From Anaerolineales bacterium (GTDB lineage: Bacteria; Chloroflexota; Anaerolineae; Anaerolineales; E44-bin32): a stretch of DNA of 7,582 bases. Positions 4,173 to 7,582 of this stretch are shown one piece after another; the stretch's first letter is position 1, and each line of letters begins with the position of its first letter. Position numbers and translations under genes: made by a program. The stretch is from positions 1 to 7,582 of the forward strand of contig JAHFAU010000095.1 of assembly GCA_023250385.1 (NCBI GenBank), in the 5' to 3' direction. A model generated the notes under the pieces. The model saw only the letters and a list, made by a program, of their open reading frames with translations. It made no database searches and was not told the origin of the DNA.

Positions 4173-5798
4173 TTAGGGAAGTGCACCAACCACGTCAAAA
4201 GTCGCCAAGATCCGATCTGCCGCATCGACATCGGCGTTGGTCAAGATCTGGACCTCAACCAGGATCAAGTATTTCAAGCTCGTGTCGATTGGAACTGCGC
4301 TCAAGACCAGGAAGTCTGCCCCTCCCGATCCACCACACTTCACAAAGTAATCGTATTTTCCCCGATAGTACCCATCGTCATAGTCGTAGCGGCCGTCCAG
4401 CTCACAGGAGTCGATGTACACCCCCCGATAGAAGTCAAGCATCTGGATGTAGCCTCCGAGCCTAGCCAGGTCGTCGGACACATTGAAGATCATCCCTGGC
4501 GTTGCCCAGGTGTTGAGGAAACCATCCAGATCCGGGGCGGCGTAAATCGAGGCGCCGATCACGTCGCCCTCGCTGGTCCAGGCACTGCCATCGATGTCGG
4601 TCCACCCGCTGGGAACTTCAACGACGATAGCACCGTAATTATCGCTGACCTTCGTGTAATCCGAGTAGTCGCTGCCAGTGTCGGGCACGTCTCCCGCCAG
4701 CTGCTGTCCAAAGACCCCAGCCGTCTCGAGCGGTCGCCCGTTGAGTTGGCCGCTCAGGTACTCTCCCTGTTGATAGCGGAGCACTTCAATCGACATGGGG
4801 GAGTCATCGCCCTTCGTCCGCAGTATGTCACAGTAGTCCGCCATCGAACCATCGGTGGCCAGGACCAGGCCCTCCATGGTGGTGATGATGTCGCCCGGGA
4901 GCACACCCGCCTCATCGGCGGCCGAACCCGAGGCGACTGAAGCCACCCAGATGCCCGAGAGCGTGCCGTCTTCGCTGGTGACGGCCACGCCGTTCACACC
5001 GATCGATTCGACATTCTCGCCGGCCTGAAGTCGATCGATCAGACCTTTGGCCTCATCGCGGGAGATGGCGAAATACTGAGAGAACAGGCTAGAGCTGGCA
5101 TAGTTGATGCCCACGACCTGGCCTTCGCTGCTAACGAGCGGCCCACCGGAGTTGCCGGGGTTGATCGTGGCGTCGTGTTCCAAGACCGAATCCACCGAAG
5201 CCCAATCCGATTCACCATTCGCCTCGGCCTTCGAGACGATTCCTTGGGTCATCGTGAATTCCGGATCGCCCAGCGGGAAGCCGGCGGCATACACCTGCAA
5301 CCCGACATCAATTCCACCGTCGAACCAATCCAGGAAGGGGAAGTTTTCCCCATCGATGTCGATTACCGCCAGGTCCGAGCACTCCGAAACGCCGAGCACC
5401 CTGGCATTGCGTGGCTCGCGCTCGCCCGCGACGTACACTTTCAAGAGGGCCGCCCCGGTCACGACATGGTTGTTGGTCACCGCGATGCCGGAGGGATCGA
5501 TGATGAATCCCGAGCCGCTGCCGGCCGCGTTCACTTGCAAGCCGAATTGAGGGTCAACAAACGTCCCCTCGGCGACGATCTGGACTACGGCCTGTTTGAC
5601 ATCTTCTAAGCTGGACACGGCTCCCGTTCGTCCGGTCGGTACTTCCGGCTCCTTCGGCACCGCAGTGGGCTGCTCGGCCGCCGGCGGAGGCGCGGGCGAC
5701 ACGTCCGGAGTCGAGCCCGGCAGATTGCAGGCCAAGCCCATGAGCAACAGGCCGGTCAGCATCAGCGCCGGTAGGCGGAAGCTACGGGTAAGTTTCAT
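4173..5798 (-). CDS. Secreted lipoprotein HtrA-like serine protease with PDZ and unassigned C-terminal domain
   Basis: Predicted surface-anchored trypsin-fold endopeptidase of 541 residues. It begins with a lipoprotein signal peptide (MKLTRSFR, a hydrophobic core, then GLAC with lipidated Cys24) and a Pro/Glu/Thr-rich linker (26-58). The protease domain (about 62-258) has the catalytic triad His111 (TNNHVVTG), Asp142 (CSDLAVIDI) and Ser217 (NPGNSGGP), with HtrA-like spacing. A PDZ domain follows (about 265-345; AGVLPGDIITTMEG). The region 380-541 is Asp/Tyr-rich, with Cys465 and Cys488 able to form a disulfide; I do not recognise its family. The start at 5798 is preferred because AGGGG lies seven bases upstream and it places the signal peptide at the N-terminus; longer starts (5816, 5876) lack a ribosome binding site and precede or overlap the likely promoter. 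HtrA-type proteases typically degrade misfolded envelope proteins. It is monocistronic, with its own promoter and terminator. Confidence 0.9.
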   Translation of the reverse strand: MKLTRSFRLPALMLTGLLLMGLACNLPGSTPDVSPAPPPAAEQPTAVPKEPEVPTGRTGAVSSLEDVKQAVVQIVAEGTFVDPQFGLQVNAAGSGSGFIIDPSGIAVTNNHVVTGAALLKVYVAGEREPRNARVLGVSECSDLAVIDIDGENFPFLDWFDGGIDVGLQVYAAGFPLGDPEFTMTQGIVSKAEANGESDWASVDSVLEHDATINPGNSGGPLVSSEGQVVGINYASSSLFSQYFAISRDEAKGLIDRLQAGENVESIGVNGVAVTSEDGTLSGIWVASVASGSAADEAGVLPGDIITTMEGLVLATDGSMADYCDILRTKGDDSPMSIEVLRYQQGEYLSGQLNGRPLETAGVFGQQLAGDVPDTGSDYSDYTKVSDNYGAIVVEVPSGWTDIDGSAWTSEGDVIGASIYAAPDLDGFLNTWATPGMIFNVSDDLARLGGYIQMLDFYRGVYIDSCELDGRYDYDDGYYRGKYDYFVKCGGSGGADFLVLSAVPIDTSLKYLILVEVQILTNADVDAADRILATFDVVGALP

Positions 5799-5843
5799 CG
5801 AGGCACCCCTATTCATGGATGTGGGCCACAGCTCAAGCGTCAT

Positions 5844-5873
5844 AGTATAGAGGAAGTTGGCCAATGCGACCAA
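5844..5873 (-). promoter_or_regulatory. Putative promoter of the protease gene
   Basis: A TATACT -10 (5849-5844, 5 of 6) lies 18 bases from TTGGTC (5873-5868, 3 of 6). The predicted start near 5837 gives a leader of about 40 bases before the ATG at 5798, which supports that start over the more upstream ones. Confidence 0.55.
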
Positions 5874-5913
5874 CAAGCTAACCTTGCAATTTCCTTACAG
5901 ATCGAAGCCTTCC

Positions 5914-5941
5914 GACCGGCCGCAAGCCTCTTCGGCCGGTC
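5914..5941 (-). terminator. Hairpin directly after the DUF2269-like stop (U-run absent)
   Basis: GACCGGCCG and CGGCCGGTC form a perfect 9-bp stem with a 10-base loop starting at the base after the TGA of the membrane protein gene. No T-run follows, so it is not a classic intrinsic terminator. It may protect the mRNA 3' end, or act as a weak or factor-assisted terminator. Confidence 0.45.
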
Positions 5942-6460
5942 TCAGAAGGAAATGTAGCGGGCGCTGGCCATCGCCAGCAGCGTGACTACCAGCAGGACGA
6001 CAGTCAATGAACCAAAACTGTGCAGGCGGCCCTGGAATGCAGTGAGTTGGGCCGCATTCTCCGGGGAGGGCGGGCCGCCAGCCGCCTCGATCTTCTGACC
6101 CAACTCGGCCATCCGCCGGCTCACGCCCCCGACCTGAATCCCAACGGATAGGGCGATCAAAGCTGCGAGACCCCCGATCGTAAAGGTGATCCCGGTTCCG
6201 GTGCTCAGCCACTCCGGCCGCAGGCCCCCGGAGGCTCGCCAGTACAGCAGCAGACCGCTCAAGACCGCCAGCCCGGCGGCGGCCGAGACCGCCGTGATCC
6301 AACGGGTTCCCAGAGTGAGCCGCTGCATGACCTTTCCCCCGGCCGGCCCGGCCTGGGCGGCCGCGGGCGACACGAACCCGATCAAGGCGAACGCACCCCC
6401 AGCCCAGAAAACTCCGCTCAGGATGTGAATGATGCGCAGAATAATCACGTAGTAGTCCAT
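5942..6460 (-). CDS. Small four-helix membrane protein (DUF2269/CopD-like)
   Basis: A 172-residue integral membrane protein with four predicted helices (about 5-30, 52-73, 90-112, 148-167). The first helix carries His12 and Trp19 in RIIHILSGVFWAGGAF, a pattern like the H-x-hydrophobic-W-x-G-G signature of DUF2269 and CopD-type proteins, where the His may bind a metal or heme. A soluble loop (113-147) lies between helices 3 and 4. The start at 6460 has GGAG seven bases upstream. The function is unknown: no catalytic motif is visible, and assignment to DUF2269 is by resemblance only. It is divergent from the kinase gene and followed by the protease in the same direction, but the protease has its own promoter-like sequence, so the two are probably separate units. 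A longer frame in another phase covering 5895-6497 is Gly/Arg-rich and looks like a shadow. Confidence 0.8.
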   Translation of the reverse strand: MDYYVIILRIIHILSGVFWAGGAFALIGFVSPAAAQAGPAGGKVMQRLTLGTRWITAVSAAAGLAVLSGLLLYWRASGGLRPEWLSTGTGITFTIGGLAALIALSVGIQVGGVSRRMAELGQKIEAAGGPPSPENAAQLTAFQGRLHSFGSLTVVLLVVTLLAMASARYISF

Positions 6461-6485
6461 TGGCTGGCTCCGTCGCAGAGATTAA

Positions 6486-6495
6486 GGCCGCGGCC
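6486..6495. repeat. 10-bp palindrome in the DUF2269-like leader
   Basis: GGCCGCGGCC is a perfect palindrome, followed three bases later by a second CCGCGG. It lies between the likely -10 box and the start codon of the membrane protein gene. It could be an operator or simply GC-rich sequence; nothing decides between them. Confidence 0.2.
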
Positions 6496-6513
6496 ACCGC
6501 GGGCGACCCTCAG

Positions 6514-6519
6514 ATTATA
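6514..6519 (-). promoter_or_regulatory. Putative -10 box for the DUF2269-like gene
   Basis: A perfect TATAAT stands 53 bases before the ATG at 6460. No convincing -35 hexamer occurs 16-19 bases upstream (the best is TTCGAT), so the promoter may need an activator or be weak. Confidence 0.45.
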
Positions 6520-6560
6520 TTCCGGGCCACCTTCCATCGAAGCCTGGATCTAGCGGGGAA

Positions 6561-6590
6561 TTGACCTGTCTTCGCGAACTACACTACAAT
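6561..6590 (+). promoter_or_regulatory. Promoter of the kinase gene
   Basis: TTGACC (6561-6566, 5 of 6) is followed after 18 bases by TACAAT (6585-6590, 5 of 6). The expected start of transcription is 6597 or 6598, which coincides with the GTG start codon of the kinase. It diverges from the TATAAT at 6514-6519. Confidence 0.75.
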
Positions 6591-6597
6591 CCCGGCC

Positions 6598-7582
6598 GTG
6601 ACTCTGGAAACCGGCTCCATTCTCAACAACCGGTATCGGATCGAGGGCCACCTCGGTAAGGGTGGGATGGGCACGGTCTACCTTGCCTATGATCAGACCC
6701 TCGAGCTGCGTGTCGCGCTCAAAGAGAATCTCAACCCTCACCCGGAATCCGAACAGCAGTTCCGGCGGGAGGCCCGGTTGCTGGCCAGCCTGCGCCATCC
6801 CAACCTGCCCCGGGTCACCGACCACTTCATCCTGAGCGACATCCAATACCTGGTGATGGACTATATCGAGGGGGAAGACTTACAGACCCGCCTGATGCGC
6901 CAACTCCCTGACCCAGCCGAGGCGATCCGTTGGGCAGACGACGTGTGCGAGGCATTGAACTTCCTGCACACCCGACAGCCGCCGATCATCCATCGCGATC
7001 TCAAGCCTGGCAACCTGAAACTACAGCCAGACGGCCGGGTAGTCTTGGTCGATTTCGGGATCGCTAAAGCCGTCACCCAAGATCAGACGGCCACCGGCGC
7101 CCGAGGCATGACCCCCGGGTTCTCTCCCCCCGAGCAGTTTGGCGGCTCCGGCACGGACCCCCGCAGCGATCAGTATTCCCTGGCAGCCACCGTGTACTAC
7201 CTTATGACCGGTAAGCAGCCGGCCAACAGCATCGACCGAACCCTCAAGCAAGGGGAGCTGCAGCCACCCCGCGAACTCAATCCCATGATCCCACCCCATG
7301 TGGAAGCGGCGCTCCTGCACGCCATGGCGTTGCGCAAGGACGATCGCTTTCCGGACGTCGCAACTTTCAAGGCTGCGCTGCACGGCGGGGTCGATTTCGA
7401 AACGGTCCAAGCCGGTGGGGGACTCTCCGAGACGATCCGAGCCGAAGCTCTGCCTCGGCCAGCCCGCCGCCGCTGGCCGGTGGCCGTGGCGGGAGGCCTT
7501 GGCGTATTGGCAGTGGTCTTGATTGCAGGCGTGGGACTAGCCCGGGGTGGACAACAAACTCAGCCCACTCCATCGGTCGCGG
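6598..7582 (+). CDS. PknB-like Ser/Thr protein kinase with one membrane segment, 3' end missing
   Basis: Transmembrane Hanks-type kinase; the first 328 codons are present and the frame is open at the right edge. Kinase landmarks are in order: Gly-rich loop GKGGMGTVY (20-28), Lys42 (VALKE), Glu58 (RREA), catalytic loop HRDLKPGN (132-139, Asp134, Asn139), DFG (152-154) and SPPEQ (176-180) in place of APE. All core catalytic residues are kept, so it should be active. A linker (262-292) leads to a membrane helix (about 294-315), then a Gln/Thr/Pro-rich start of an outer domain that is cut off. The start is GTG 6598: an in-frame stop lies at 6562-6564 and no ATG, GTG or TTG occurs between. There is no ribosome binding site; the promoter places transcription start at the GTG, so the mRNA is probably leaderless. 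The substrate cannot be told from sequence. Confidence 0.93.
   Translation, partial: MTLETGSILNNRYRIEGHLGKGGMGTVYLAYDQTLELRVALKENLNPHPESEQQFRREARLLASLRHPNLPRVTDHFILSDIQYLVMDYIEGEDLQTRLMRQLPDPAEAIRWADDVCEALNFLHTRQPPIIHRDLKPGNLKLQPDGRVVLVDFGIAKAVTQDQTATGARGMTPGFSPPEQFGGSGTDPRSDQYSLAATVYYLMTGKQPANSIDRTLKQGELQPPRELNPMIPPHVEAALLHAMALRKDDRFPDVATFKAALHGGVDFETVQAGGGLSETIRAEALPRPARRRWPVAVAGGLGVLAVVLIAGVGLARGGQQTQPTPSVA

Noticed and set aside
4089..4940. 283-residue plus-strand frame opposite the protease.
   Set aside because: It runs through the intrinsic terminator hairpin and the antisense of the protease C-terminus, with no recognisable domain.
5799..5876. Longer protease start giving 567 residues.
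   Set aside because: It would place 26 residues before a normal lipoprotein signal peptide, has no ribosome binding site, and overlaps the predicted promoter.
5895..6497. 200-residue minus-strand frame across the DUF2269-like gene.
   Set aside because: It is a low-complexity Gly/Arg/Ala-rich shadow of the 172-residue membrane protein, which has coherent membrane helices and a ribosome binding site.
6550..7410. Three minus-strand frames opposite the kinase.
   Set aside because: They are shadows of the kinase reading frame, which has every expected kinase motif in order.

Overview
The window looks like a chromosomal housekeeping region of a GC-rich bacterium. A Chloroflexota (Anaerolineae-like) host is my best guess. 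It rests on gene order (PIN/TRAM - cysS - rlmB - tRNAs - tuf), a lipobox-bearing HtrA-type protease and a PknB-like kinase with one membrane segment. No marker in the window settles the phylum. I see no mobile element, CRISPR array or sign of recent transfer.

Bases 1-3806 (all minus strand) form a translation-related block. In transcription order it holds a membrane-anchored PIN/TRAM protein, cysteinyl-tRNA synthetase (cysS), the 23S rRNA 2'-O-methyltransferase gene rlmB (its start overlaps the cysS end by 26 bases), then tRNA-Thr(TGT), tRNA-Tyr(GTA), tRNA-Thr(GGT) and the first 38 codons of tuf. The three protein genes look like one operon starting at a strong sigma-70-type promoter near 4023-4052. 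The tRNA-tuf unit has its own TATAAT promoter at 471-500. A small terminator-like hairpin sits at that promoter's predicted start site.

Bases 3807-4172 contain no conventional gene. They hold the operon promoter and a leader of about 210 nt with strong signs of RNA structure: a perfect 10-bp long-range stem that encloses further nested helices, a possible 25-codon Phe-rich upstream reading frame, and a short hairpin that would cover the PIN/TRAM ribosome binding site. A classic intrinsic terminator for the protease gene lies at the far end. This leader is the most interesting part of the window.

Bases 4173-6460 (minus) carry a secreted lipoprotein serine protease with a trypsin-like domain, a PDZ domain and an unassigned C-terminal domain. 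Upstream of it is a small four-helix membrane protein of the DUF2269/CopD-like type.

Bases 6461-6597 are a divergent promoter region. From 6598 to the window edge a Ser/Thr protein kinase runs on the plus strand. Its GTG start falls at the predicted transcription start, so its mRNA is probably leaderless.
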